From Chlorobiota bacterium (GTDB lineage: Bacteria; Bacteroidota; Bacteroidia; Bacteroidales; Marinilabiliaceae): a stretch of DNA of 42,436 nucleotides. The stretch lies in the NCBI GenBank assembly GCA_013153405.1, contig JAADEM010000057.1, positions 1 through 42,436 on the forward strand, in the 5' to 3' direction. The notes under the pieces were generated by a model. It searched no databases. It was not told where the DNA came from and was given only the letters and a program-made list of their open reading frames with translations. Of this stretch, positions 26,189 through 34,723 are shown piece after piece (the first letter of the stretch is position 1; every line of letters starts with the position of its first letter). The position numbers and the translations under genes were made by a program.

Positions 26189-26854
26189 TTAAGCTTTTTT
26201 ACCCTTTAGGTTATTGTTAATTTCAGTAAGAGCTTTTTTAGCATTTGCATTAGTAGGATCAATCTCCAGTACCTTTTCAAAATACGGCTTTGCTTCCTCA
26301 TATTTTGCATTGGCCTTCACTGCAGTTTTATCATAAAGCTCTTTTGTCCTTTGTGCTTCGCTTAGACTGTTATAAGACTCCCATATTTTTGCTGCTTCAT
26401 TGAATGGAACCGAACCTTCTTTAAGATAGTAAGTAACAAGCATCTTTTTCATATGACCGATATACTTGCTGTTAGGAAATTCTTTCAATGCACTCAAAAG
26501 AACCTGCTCCATCTCTTTTTCTTTTCCCTGATTCTTTAATGAGAAAGCAATATAGTAAGTTGATATATCCGGACGATAATTCAGTTCTTTCGATTTTTTA
26601 TAATATTCAATTGCTTTATCATAGTCCTTAAGTTTTCTGGCACTTGTTGCTGCATTGTATACTGTTGGTGCATCAAGCTCTTCACTGTCGCCCCAAAGTT
26701 CAATTGCTTTTTCATAATTAGCAAGAGCAGTTTTGAAATCTTTTGATTTTAAAGCTGCATTACCTTCATTCTTATACTCGGCAGCGGTTTTATCCTGTGC
26801 CATAATACCTGTCATCACAAACAATGCAAGGGATAAGGTCAGTAAATACTTCAT
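26189..26854 (-). CDS. Secreted tetratricopeptide-repeat protein
   Basis: A protein of 221 residues. The signal peptide 'MKYLLTLSLALFVMTGIMAQ' is followed by TPR units: 'YKNEGNAALKSKDFKTALANYEKAIELWG', 'VYNAATSARKLKDYDKAIEYYKKSKEL' and 'ISTYYIAFSLKNQGKEKEMEQVLLSAL', with a last pattern near the C-terminus ('YEEAKPYFEKVLEIDPTNANAKKALTEI'). TPR proteins act as scaffolds; the partner is not known. It has a well-spaced promoter and a strong terminator and so is a monocistronic unit. Confidence 0.85.
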   Translation of the reverse strand: MKYLLTLSLALFVMTGIMAQDKTAAEYKNEGNAALKSKDFKTALANYEKAIELWGDSEELDAPTVYNAATSARKLKDYDKAIEYYKKSKELNYRPDISTYYIAFSLKNQGKEKEMEQVLLSALKEFPNSKYIGHMKKMLVTYYLKEGSVPFNEAAKIWESYNSLSEAQRTKELYDKTAVKANAKYEEAKPYFEKVLEIDPTNANAKKALTEINNNLKGKKA

Positions 26855-26914
26855 AACTTGTAATTTTTTGTTTTAGTTTATGTTAATTAATAAATTCCCC
26901 GTCTTTAACGGGCG

Positions 26915-26944
26915 TAAAAATAGTTTTTTTACGTTAATGGCAAA
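26915..26944 (-). promoter_or_regulatory. Promoter of TPR gene (TTTG-N18-TATTTTTA)
   Basis: On the minus strand TTTG (26944-26941), an 18-base spacer and TATTTTTA (26922-26915, one mismatch to TAnnTTTG), about 60 bases before the ATG. The spacing equals that of the thr promoter in this window. Confidence 0.5.
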
Positions 26945-27044
26945 AATCTTTTAACAATAAATTTAGATATGTAATTAATAGAATTTGCCATACTGTTTAA
27001 TACATTCTAAAACCGTGCCAAAACAGGTAATAAATATAATCAGG

Positions 27045-28334
27045 TTACTTCATAAGGAATTTTTTCAATTCTGTCGATGAAGGATTCATTACAAAGCTTT
27101 GCTTGTTACGACTCATGAACTTTTTCATCTCTTCGGGTACCGGAATTGTTTTACCTGTCTGTTCCTCTACTACCTTCGGAAATTTTGCCGGATGAGCTGT
27201 AGCCAGAAAAACTCCTTCAGCCGGGTTTTTCTTCAATGCCTTTAATGCCGTGTACGCACATGCACCATGCGGATCCAATACGTAGCCTGTATTATCATAT
27301 ACATCTTTTATTGTTTTCTTTATGGTTTTGTCATCAACAACATATCCGGAAATAAGTCTGTTCATTTGCTCCCTGTCTCCACCGAAAACATCAAGCAACC
27401 GGACAAAGTTACTCGGATCGCCCACATCCATCGCATTTGCAAGCGTCTGCACCGACGTACGCGGAGTATACTTTCCTGTTTCAAGGTACTGCGGAACAAC
27501 ATCATTAATATTAGTAGCAGCTACAAAACGATTTACAGGAAGCCCCATCTTATATGCAATAACTCCTGCTGTTAAATTCCCGAAATTACCGCTGGGTACC
27601 GACACCACCAGGTCACTATTTTTGTTTTTCAACCAGGCATATGCATAAAAATAATAAACCATCTGAGGCAGCAAACGTGCAATATTAATAGAATTGGCAG
27701 AAGTCAGAAAAAGTTTACTGTTTAGTTCTTCATCCAGAAAAGCACCTTTTACCAGTTTCTGACAATCATCAAATGTACCTTTAATCTCAAGAGCAGATAT
27801 ATTGTTGCCCAGTGTTGTAAACTGTTTCTCCTGACGCTCACTTACCATTCCCGACGGATACAACACCACGACCTTAACTCCTTCTACGTTATAAAAGCCA
27901 TTGGCAACTGCCCCTCCGGTATCTCCTGACGTAGCCGCCAGCACATATACTTCACGGTCAAGATCTTTAACAAACCATGACAGGACTCTTGCCAGGAATC
28001 TGGCACCAACATCTTTAAATGCCGATGTTGGCCCGTGAAAAAGCTCAAGAACCGAAATGCTGTTTTCGATATTTTTCAGGGGTATATCAAATGTAAATGC
28101 ACCTTGCACTATCTCCAGGAATTTGTTTTCGGGAATATCAGGTGTAAAGAATGGTTTAAGAACCTCAAATGCTATTTCTGGCAACTCCCTTTGTTCTATA
28201 TTTTTAAAGAATGACTCTGGCAATACAGGAATAACCTCCGGCATAAATAAACCATTATCGGAAGCCAGTCCTTTAATCACAGCTTCTTTAACAGACAGTC
28301 TTACTTCTTTATTGTTTGTACTGTAAAATTTCAT
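27045..28334 (-). CDS. thrC: Threonine synthase
   Basis: A protein of 429 residues, the fold-type-II PLP enzyme that converts O-phosphohomoserine to threonine. Markers are 'MKFYSTNNKEVRLSVKEAVIKGLASDNGLFMPE' (positions 1-33), 'LELFHGPTSAFKDVGARF' with the Schiff-base lysine Lys107, 'AATSGDTGGAVANG' (phosphate-binding) and 'SVPSGNFGNLTAG'. It is the last gene of the thr operon, 135 bases after the apgM-like gene. Length is normal for the long bacterial type. ATG start. Confidence 0.95.
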   Translation of the reverse strand: MKFYSTNNKEVRLSVKEAVIKGLASDNGLFMPEVIPVLPESFFKNIEQRELPEIAFEVLKPFFTPDIPENKFLEIVQGAFTFDIPLKNIENSISVLELFHGPTSAFKDVGARFLARVLSWFVKDLDREVYVLAATSGDTGGAVANGFYNVEGVKVVVLYPSGMVSERQEKQFTTLGNNISALEIKGTFDDCQKLVKGAFLDEELNSKLFLTSANSINIARLLPQMVYYFYAYAWLKNKNSDLVVSVPSGNFGNLTAGVIAYKMGLPVNRFVAATNINDVVPQYLETGKYTPRTSVQTLANAMDVGDPSNFVRLLDVFGGDREQMNRLISGYVVDDKTIKKTIKDVYDNTGYVLDPHGACAYTALKALKKNPAEGVFLATAHPAKFPKVVEEQTGKTIPVPEEMKKFMSRNKQSFVMNPSSTELKKFLMK

Positions 28335-28469
28335 TTTTTTAATTTATTAAATAACTAACATATAAATATCCCAAACAGCTCTTAAATACAACAGTTATTA
28401 TTTTACTACATTATAACATAATTATTACAACCACCGGCTTTATGTCAGCCACTGACATTTCATTTGTTT

Positions 28470-29669
28470 TTACAGGTTCAGAATCTTCATAAATTCAGTA
28501 CCATAAATGTTACCGTAATCTCCTTCAGCAACCGAAATTTCATTAAACTCTTTTACTCTATCTCCTTTGATTCCCGGTTTATAAATCATAAACGGCACCG
28601 GGTTTCGTGTATGGGTCCTCTTTTCACACGGAGTCGGATGATCCGGCAAAAGAGCCAGTGCAATGTCATCTTTTACTGATAATACATAATTTAAAACCGG
28701 CCCCACAACAAAACGATCAATGTCTTCAATCGTTTTTATTTTCAGTTCTGCATTACCTTCATGTCCTGCTTCGTCGGGAGCTTCAATATGCAAAAACACA
28801 TAATCATCATCTTGAACAGCTTTAATAGCAGCTTCAGCCTTACCCCGGTAATTTGTATCATACAACCCTGTGGCTCCCTCTACAAAAACAGACTTTAGTC
28901 CGGCAAATCCGGCAAGTCCGTGGATAAGGTCAACAGCTGATATTACCGAACCGCTGCCGATTCCGTACATCGAACTTAAAGATGGCATCAGAGGCTTACT
29001 TCCCGGCGACCAGGGCCAAATCATATTTGCAACAGGCTTTCCATCTTTTCTTCGCTTTTCATTTACCGGATGATTATCCAGTACTTCCTGCGATTTAAGC
29101 ATAAGTTTGTTCAAAAAAAATTGAAAATCAGAGTCTTCAGCTTTGGGCATAAAATCGCCGTACTTCTTTCCGGGGATATCATGCGGTGGGGTACACTCCG
29201 GTTTTTGTTTTGCAGCACCTTTAATTATCAATACATGACGGTAACTTACCCCGGTATGAAATTCAACCACATCACTTCCTAACTCTTCATTAAGGGCTTT
29301 AATAAGAACTCCGGCCTCTTCTGTCGAAATATGTCCTGCCGAATGATTCTCTATTATATCATCATTAACAGTAACAATATTGCATCTCATTACCAGGTCA
29401 TTCTCCGCTGTTTTAATACCAAGAGCAGATGCCTCGAGAACACCACGGCCCCGGTAATATTTTTCTGCATCATAACCCATTATCATCATATTTGCCACCT
29501 CACTTCCAGGCGGCAATGAATCGGGAACGGTTTTCAACATTCCGGTAACCGACATTTCACACAGCCTGTCTATATTAGGTGTTGAAGCTGCCATTAAAGG
29601 AGTTTGTCCTTTCAGCATTTGCATAGGCTCATCTGCAGAGCCATCAGCAAGGATTACTATTTTTTTCAT
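28470..29669 (-). CDS. apgM: ApgM-family phosphomutase-like protein, candidate homoserine kinase
   Basis: A protein of 399 residues in the cofactor-independent phosphoglycerate mutase (archaeal type) branch of the alkaline phosphatase superfamily. 'VILADGSADEPMQMLKGQTPL' opens it; 'PPGSEVANMMIMGYD' holds the conserved Ser nucleophile region; 'VFLHIEAPDEAGHEGNAELKIK' in part and 'LLPDHPTPCEKRTHTRNPVPFMI' in part hold metal ligands. It lies between thrA and thrC, where the pathway needs a homoserine kinase, and no thrB is present in the window. Comparative genomics has proposed members of this family for that step in Bacteroidota. The likely start is the ATG at 29669, 19 bases after thrA; an upstream in-frame start at 29726 would overlap thrA. 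Confidence 0.85.
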   Translation of the reverse strand: MKKIVILADGSADEPMQMLKGQTPLMAASTPNIDRLCEMSVTGMLKTVPDSLPPGSEVANMMIMGYDAEKYYRGRGVLEASALGIKTAENDLVMRCNIVTVNDDIIENHSAGHISTEEAGVLIKALNEELGSDVVEFHTGVSYRHVLIIKGAAKQKPECTPPHDIPGKKYGDFMPKAEDSDFQFFLNKLMLKSQEVLDNHPVNEKRRKDGKPVANMIWPWSPGSKPLMPSLSSMYGIGSGSVISAVDLIHGLAGFAGLKSVFVEGATGLYDTNYRGKAEAAIKAVQDDDYVFLHIEAPDEAGHEGNAELKIKTIEDIDRFVVGPVLNYVLSVKDDIALALLPDHPTPCEKRTHTRNPVPFMIYKPGIKGDRVKEFNEISVAEGDYGNIYGTEFMKILNL

Positions 29670-29688
29670 TTTCTTTTCTTCTCTGTTA

Positions 29689-32109
29689 TTAAACATTAGC
29701 CACTCTGATAATATCGGCAAACACACCTGCTGCAGTTACATCGGCACCGGCACCGTAACCTTTTATCACCATAGGATGTTCGTTGTAGTATTTACTCCAA
29801 AGCAATACCATATTATTACTACTCTCAAGGTTATACAACGGACTTTCACTATCAACTACCATAAAGCCTGTTCTGGCTTTTCCTTCCTCGAATGAAGCCA
29901 CATAACGCAATCTCTTTTTCTGCTCATTAAGCTCGCGTATTTTTTTCGCAAACGGCTCATCAAGTTCACGTACCATCTCCAGAAATTCTTTAACATTCGC
30001 AGTATTCAGATATTTTTCCGGCACAAAGGGATCTTTCAAAATATCCTCCTGTTCTATTTTATATCCCGATTCTCTTACCAGTATCAGTATTTTTCTCAGA
30101 ACATCGGTTCCGCTAAGGTCTATTCTCGGATCAGGTTCACTATAGCCCTTTTCCATTGCTTCCCTGATTATTTCAGACAGCAAATTCCCTTTACCAAGTT
30201 CATCAACAATAAAGTTGAGTGTTCCTGACAAAACTGCAACGATACGTATAATTGAATCTCCGCTGTTTACCATATTGTTTATGGTTGAAATAAGAGGCAG
30301 ACCTGCTCCCACATTAGTTTCAAAAAGATATTTTACTCCGTTTATACGGGATATATCTTTCAGTTTTTTATAACTGTCATACGATGATGAACTTGCAATT
30401 TTATTAGCTGTCACCACCGATACATTTCCGTTAAGAAGCTTTTCATAAACAGCTGCCACATCTGCACTTGCAGTACAATCAACAAATACACTGTTGGCAA
30501 AATTTAACTCAAGTATTTTTTCTGTAAATTTATCGGGCGAACTATCTTCTCCTTTACCTATATTTTCAGGAATGCCGGCTGGCAAAAGTCCTTCTTCATC
30601 AAAAATCATTTTTTTTGAGTTTGATACGCCAACAAGCCTCAATACTACTCTTTCTTTCGCCATCAGCTCTTCGGAGTGAGATTCAATCTTCTGAAGCAGA
30701 TTTGCCCCTACAGTTCCTATACCACTAAGAAAGATATTCAGAATTCTGTAATTTGTAAGAAAAAAAGACTCATGTATTATATTAAGAGCTTTTCTCAGAT
30801 GTCTTTCTTTTATCACAAAAGAGATATTCAGCTCAGAAGCTCCCTGTGCTATGGCATACAGGTTTATTCCATTCGCCCCGATACTTCGGAACAAGCGTCC
30901 TGCCATGCCCGAAGTATGTTTCATTCCCTCTCCTACAATTGCTACAACGGCCATTTCTTTCTCTACAGTAATTCCTGTAACTTCTCGATAACGTATTTCA
31001 CGCTCAAACTCATATTCAAGTGCTTTTACTGCATTCTCTGCTTCCTCGTCATTAACAGCAACTGTAATACTGCTTTCTGACGAAGCCTGTGAGATAAGTA
31101 TCACATTAATATTCTCCCCGGCTAAAGAACTGAAAAAACGTTTTGAAATACCGGTAATACCGACAAGTCCGCTACCATGCAGTGTAATCAGGGCTATATT
31201 TCTGATACTGGACACTCCTTTTATAACCTGTTTCTCATCACTGCTGTTATTATCTATCAGAGTTCCGCTGAAATCAGGATTAAAAGTGTTTTTTATCAAA
31301 ACAGGTATTCCTTTTCTCAAAACCGGGATAATTGTAGGAGGATAAATAACCTTTGCACCAAAATGTGAAAGCTCAAGAGCCTCGGCATATGTCAAATGTT
31401 CAATTGAGTAGGCACGACGGATAACCCGCGGATCACCCGACATGAAACCATCCACATCGGTCCAAATCTCTAAAATCCGGGCATCAAATGCTGCTGCCAG
31501 AATTGCAGCAGTATAGTCTGAACCTCCTCTGCCAAGTGTTGTATCGTCTCCGTTCACATCACGCGATATAAACCCCGGCCAGATATTTATATCTGAAGAT
31601 TTTTTCTTTACCCCTTCAAGTAATTTTCCGGTTATTTCAAAATCAACAACATTTTTAGAACCATTTCTTACTGTTTTAATGTATTCCCGACTATCAAATA
31701 AAACAGAACCGGATATCAATGCATGCAGAATACAAGCCGAAAGCTGCTCTCCCACACCTGTTACAATATTCATACTCCTTTCGCTAAGTTCACCGGTAAG
31801 TTCAATCCCTTTAAGCAGGTTTGAAAGTAATCCGATTTTCTCGTCGAAACAGTTAAGCAAACTTTTCTGCAAACCCGACTGTAGTTCTTCGGCTGTATTC
31901 ACATGCCGGCTGTACAGTTCTTCGAGCAAGCCTGAATAATCAGAACCGGCAGCTGATTTTCTCGCTGCATTTATCAGTAAATCGGTTGTACCTCCCAGTG
32001 CAGAAACCACTACATGCACCACTTCGTTATTGTCTGATATTATATTGTAAACCTTTTTTATACTTTCGGCCGACCCCATTGACGAACCGCCAAACTTTAA
32101 AACCTTCAT
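29689..32109 (-). CDS. thrA: Bifunctional aspartate kinase / homoserine dehydrogenase
   Basis: A protein of 806 residues. N-terminal aspartate kinase: 'MKVLKFGGSSMGS' and 'DTTLGRGGSDYTAAILAAAF'. The middle (about 310-455) carries two ACT regulatory domains, including 'ITGISKRFFSSLAGENINVILISQASSE' and 'MAGRLFRSIGANGINLYAIAQGASELN'. C-terminal homoserine dehydrogenase from about 465: 'NIFLSGIGTVGANLLQKI' (NAD-binding), 'VDCTASADVAAVYEKLL', 'VVTANKIA', and the end 'VIKGYGAGADVTAAGVFADIIRVA'. It catalyses steps one and three from aspartate to homoserine, probably with feedback inhibition by threonine. It is the first structural gene of the thr operon, controlled by the leader upstream. Confidence 0.97.
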   Translation of the reverse strand: MKVLKFGGSSMGSAESIKKVYNIISDNNEVVHVVVSALGGTTDLLINAARKSAAGSDYSGLLEELYSRHVNTAEELQSGLQKSLLNCFDEKIGLLSNLLKGIELTGELSERSMNIVTGVGEQLSACILHALISGSVLFDSREYIKTVRNGSKNVVDFEITGKLLEGVKKKSSDINIWPGFISRDVNGDDTTLGRGGSDYTAAILAAAFDARILEIWTDVDGFMSGDPRVIRRAYSIEHLTYAEALELSHFGAKVIYPPTIIPVLRKGIPVLIKNTFNPDFSGTLIDNNSSDEKQVIKGVSSIRNIALITLHGSGLVGITGISKRFFSSLAGENINVILISQASSESSITVAVNDEEAENAVKALEYEFEREIRYREVTGITVEKEMAVVAIVGEGMKHTSGMAGRLFRSIGANGINLYAIAQGASELNISFVIKERHLRKALNIIHESFFLTNYRILNIFLSGIGTVGANLLQKIESHSEELMAKERVVLRLVGVSNSKKMIFDEEGLLPAGIPENIGKGEDSSPDKFTEKILELNFANSVFVDCTASADVAAVYEKLLNGNVSVVTANKIASSSSYDSYKKLKDISRINGVKYLFETNVGAGLPLISTINNMVNSGDSIIRIVAVLSGTLNFIVDELGKGNLLSEIIREAMEKGYSEPDPRIDLSGTDVLRKILILVRESGYKIEQEDILKDPFVPEKYLNTANVKEFLEMVRELDEPFAKKIRELNEQKKRLRYVASFEEGKARTGFMVVDSESPLYNLESSNNMVLLWSKYYNEHPMVIKGYGAGADVTAAGVFADIIRVANV

Positions 32110-32129
32110 AGTAAAACAGGATTTTTATT

Positions 32130-32165
32130 TAGAAATGTAAAACAAACCGGGACTTTTTAAGCCCC
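32130..32165 (-). terminator. Attenuator terminator before thrA
   Basis: On the minus strand GGGGCTT-AAA-AAGTCCC (32165-32149) forms a 7-bp stem with one G-U wobble and is followed by GGTTTGTTTTAC. A competing hairpin CCATA (32181-32177) with TATGG (32168-32164) uses the first Gs of the terminator's 5' arm, so the two exclude each other. Confidence 0.75.
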
Positions 32166-32207
32166 ATACTTAGCACTATGGCAATAACCGGAAATAATAT
32201 AATGATT

Positions 32208-32276
32208 CTATACCCCCAAAGGGGTTGTGGTTGTTGTAGAAGTAGTAGAAGTAATATTTACCAGATTATGAATCAT
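32208..32276 (-). CDS. thrL: thr operon leader peptide (22 codons, 8 Thr)
   Basis: Reading from the ATG at 32276 gives MIHNLVNITSTTSTTTTT, then P-L-G-V and TAG. Eight of 22 residues are Thr (positions 9, 11, 12 and 14-18), and two are Ile. The last codons also fold as an ACCCC-UUUG-GGGGU hairpin that a ribosome on the Thr codons would disturb. The peptide is followed by 42 bases, then the terminator and thrA. This is the classical layout of the E. coli thrL attenuator (Thr and Ile codons), here in a Bacteroidota-type genome: scarcity of charged tRNA-Thr should stall the ribosome and favour read-through. No Shine-Dalgarno sequence is seen, as elsewhere in this window. The alternative, a chance ORF, is unlikely given the codon content, terminator and promoter. 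Confidence 0.85.
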   Translation of the reverse strand: MIHNLVNITSTTSTTTTTPLGV

Positions 32277-32309
32277 TACAAAGACTGACTTATTTTTAAT
32301 ATTTCGCTA

Positions 32310-32339
32310 CAAATGTAGTACAAATACCAACAAATCAAA
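32310..32339 (-). promoter_or_regulatory. thr operon promoter (TTTG-N18-TACATTTG)
   Basis: On the minus strand TTTG (32339-32336), 18 bases, then TACATTTG (32317-32310), both perfect for the Bacteroidota consensus. The expected start of transcription, around 32305, is about 30 bases before the leader-peptide ATG, so the leader RNA covers the peptide and the terminator. Confidence 0.7.
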
Positions 32340-32380
32340 ACCAAATTAAAAAAAATAACTTTTATATATACAAAAAAGTT

Positions 32381-33415
32381 TTATTTGAGATTATCAAGTA
32401 ACTGATTCGGTTTAAAAATCCCTTTTTCAGTAATTATACCGGTAATAAGTTCTGCGGGAGTAACATCAAAAGCAGGATTTAATCCATGCGAACCTGGAGA
32501 TGCCAACTGAATCTCAACCATTTGTCCTGTTCGGTCGGGACCGGTATGATAAAGTAACTCCCGTTCATCTCTCTCCTCAATTATGATCTCTTTGCCGGAA
32601 GTACAGTTTCTATCAAAAGTACTTGAAGGAGCAGCCACATAAAACGGTATTCCATAATAATTTGCAGCAATGGCTTTTTCGAGTGTGCCTATTTTATTTG
32701 CTACATCACCATTTGCTGCAATACGGTCTGCCCCGACAATAACCATATCGATCCTCCCACCCGACATGTAAAAAGCAGCTGCATTATCTGCTATCACCCT
32801 GTGATTGATCGAAGATTGGTTAAGTTCCCATGCAGTAAGTCTGGCCCCCTGTCCGCGAGGCCTTGTTTCATCAACGAAAACAAATGGATTTTTACCATTC
32901 TCATTTGCAACATATACCGGAGCAAGAGCGGTCCCATAATCTACAAACGCAAGCCATCCTGCATTACAATGTGTTAATATTCTGTAATTTTCTCCTATCA
33001 ACGAATTACCGTATTCTCCGATTCTCCTGCAGTTTTCTTCATCTTCCTCTGCTACTTCCACAGCTGCATTAACTGCCTCTAATGTTGAAACCATACCGGC
33101 AGCATAAACTTTCTCAACTGCATAAAATAGGTTTACAGCAGTAGGACGTGTTGATGAGATATACTCTTTTGCTTTGTTTACAAAATCTTCATCCCTGTTT
33201 TCGACAAACGCCTGTGCCATGGCAAAACCGGCTGCAGCTCCTATTGCTCCTGCCCCCCTAACTATCATCGTACGTATGGCTTCAGCCGTCTCAACATAAT
33301 TTTTAAATGATATAATTTCGAACTTAAACGGAAGCTTTACCTGGTCGATCATATATACCAGATTATCCTCAGAACTGTACCAAACGGTTTTATAATGTTT
33401 TCCATTAACTATCAT
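32381..33415 (-). CDS. mtnA: Methylthioribose-1-phosphate isomerase
   Basis: A protein of 344 residues, MtnA/eIF2B-alpha-like. Catalytic Cys150 is in 'ILTHCNAGWLAFVDYGTALAPV' and the catalytic Asp in 'VIVGADRIAANGDVANKIGT'. 'VFVDETRPRGQGARLTAWEL' and 'MIVRGAGAIGAAAGFAMAQA' are further family blocks. It interconverts 5-methylthioribose-1-phosphate and 5-methylthioribulose-1-phosphate in methionine salvage; a 5-deoxyribose-related role is possible. No other salvage gene is in the window. It diverges from the sugar-binding lipoprotein gene over 83 bases. ATG start. Confidence 0.92.
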   Translation of the reverse strand: MIVNGKHYKTVWYSSEDNLVYMIDQVKLPFKFEIISFKNYVETAEAIRTMIVRGAGAIGAAAGFAMAQAFVENRDEDFVNKAKEYISSTRPTAVNLFYAVEKVYAAGMVSTLEAVNAAVEVAEEDEENCRRIGEYGNSLIGENYRILTHCNAGWLAFVDYGTALAPVYVANENGKNPFVFVDETRPRGQGARLTAWELNQSSINHRVIADNAAAFYMSGGRIDMVIVGADRIAANGDVANKIGTLEKAIAANYYGIPFYVAAPSSTFDRNCTSGKEIIIEERDERELLYHTGPDRTGQMVEIQLASPGSHGLNPAFDVTPAELITGIITEKGIFKPNQLLDNLK

Positions 33416-33498
33416 AACAAAATCAGAATATGCCTTTACAATAAATATATTTTTTCGTAATTTAACAATGAAATGCTAACCTCAAAAACAAAAGAATC

Positions 33499-34497
33499 AT
33501 GAAACGCTGTCTCCAATTACTCATTTTACCTGCAATCTACATCCTCACTCTTGTATTAAGTGGTTGTGAAAGCAAAACAAAGATAGGATTTTTGATGGAC
33601 AATACTAATCTGGAACGCTGGAAAAAAGATAAGGAACTATTTGAAAAGACGGCTAAAGATTTAAAGGCTGTTCCTATTGTTAAAGTTGCAAACAGTGATC
33701 CGGAACTTCAATATCAACAGGCTCTTGAACTTATTGATGAGGGGGTTGATGTTATTGTTTTAATTCCTTGCGATATAAATAAAGCCATTAAAATTGTAAA
33801 AGTAGCACACGCCAATAACATACCCGTTATTTCGTACGACCGACTCGTTAAAAACTGCAATGTGGACTATTACATTTCAACTGATAATATCTATCTGGGG
33901 GAACTGCAGGCAGATTATCTATCAAAAATATCACCTGTAGGGAACTTTGCATTGATATCCGGTCCGACAACCGACAACAATGCATTTCTGATACACCTTG
34001 GATGGATGAATGTACTGCAACCCCTGATTGATAAAGGAGATATTAAAGTAGTCATTGATAAACACACCGATTTCTGGCTTCCTGATGAAAGTTACAAGAT
34101 TATGAAAAACTTTTTCAAGAACGGAGGAAAGGTTGATGCTATCCTTTGCGGAAACGATGCTTTAGCCTCCGGAGCTATCCTTGCTCTGAAAGAGTTTGGA
34201 TATGATGGCAGAGTACTTGTTGCCGGACAGGATGCCGATATGAATGCAATACGTAACATTGTGGCAGGAACTCAAACCATAACTATATACAAACCTATTG
34301 AATCTCTTGTATACGCCACAGTTGAAGCTGCAAAAAAACTGGCAAAAGGCGAAGCCCCATCAAATATGAATATTACCGTTAATAACGGTAAACGTCTTGT
34401 CCCGGCAATACTTATAAAAAACATACAACCTATAAACAGACATAACATCGAGATGAACATAATACCCAAAGGATATTTAAAAAAAACGGAGCAATAA
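33499..34497 (+). CDS. Sugar-binding lipoprotein, orphan (xylose/ribose-binding type)
   Basis: A protein of 332 residues. The N-terminus 'MKRCLQLLILPAIYILTLVLSGC' gives a good lipobox (LSGC, Cys23). The mature part is a periplasmic-binding-protein type I fold: 'KIGFLMDNTNLERWKKDKELFEKTAKDL', 'GVDVIVLIPCDINKAIKIVKVAHANNIPVISYDRLV', 'AILCGNDALASGAILALKEFG' and 'VAGQDADMNAIRNIVAGTQTITIYKP', closest in style to XylF. It should bind a sugar or nucleoside. No ABC permease or ATPase lies in the window, so uptake may use partners elsewhere, or the protein may sense. Motifs are given by approximate position 30-60, 77-110, 215-235 and 245-275. Confidence 0.88.
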   Translation: MKRCLQLLILPAIYILTLVLSGCESKTKIGFLMDNTNLERWKKDKELFEKTAKDLKAVPIVKVANSDPELQYQQALELIDEGVDVIVLIPCDINKAIKIVKVAHANNIPVISYDRLVKNCNVDYYISTDNIYLGELQADYLSKISPVGNFALISGPTTDNNAFLIHLGWMNVLQPLIDKGDIKVVIDKHTDFWLPDESYKIMKNFFKNGGKVDAILCGNDALASGAILALKEFGYDGRVLVAGQDADMNAIRNIVAGTQTITIYKPIESLVYATVEAAKKLAKGEAPSNMNITVNNGKRLVPAILIKNIQPINRHNIEMNIIPKGYLKKTEQ

Positions 34498-34512
34498 TTA
34501 CACGATTTACAA

Positions 34513-34581
34513 AGGGGATGTTACAAAGGTTATTTTTCGGTTTTAACAACAATACAAACGACATCTTTCAAAACATCCCCT
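34513..34581 (+). terminator. Long-loop inverted repeat after sugar-binding gene
   Basis: AGGGGATGTT (34513-34522) and AACATCCCCT (34572-34581) pair perfectly over 10 bp around a 49-base loop and are followed by CTTTATTAT. It may act as a terminator or be a remnant; the long loop is atypical. Confidence 0.45.
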
Positions 34582-34700
34582 CTTTATTATAAAAAATTCT
34601 TTCTACATACACCCTTTTTCCGTAATAAGATATTACATTTCACTCTCTCTTTTGTTAATAAATCAGGCTGCCCTTTTTATGCAAATAAAAAAAATCAGAC

Positions 34701-34708
34701 TATTTTTG
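34701..34708 (+). promoter_or_regulatory. -7 element (TATTTTTG) before the helicase gene
   Basis: A perfect TAnnTTTG, 15 bases before the ATG at 34724. Only a loose T-run lies at the -33 distance. Confidence 0.35.
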
Positions 34709-34723
34709 AAATAAAATTAATAA

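Noticed and set aside
28335-28469. A separate leader or attenuator before thrC
   Set aside because: The 135-base gap has no Thr-rich ORF and no hairpin with a T-run, so thrC is most simply read from the thrA transcript.
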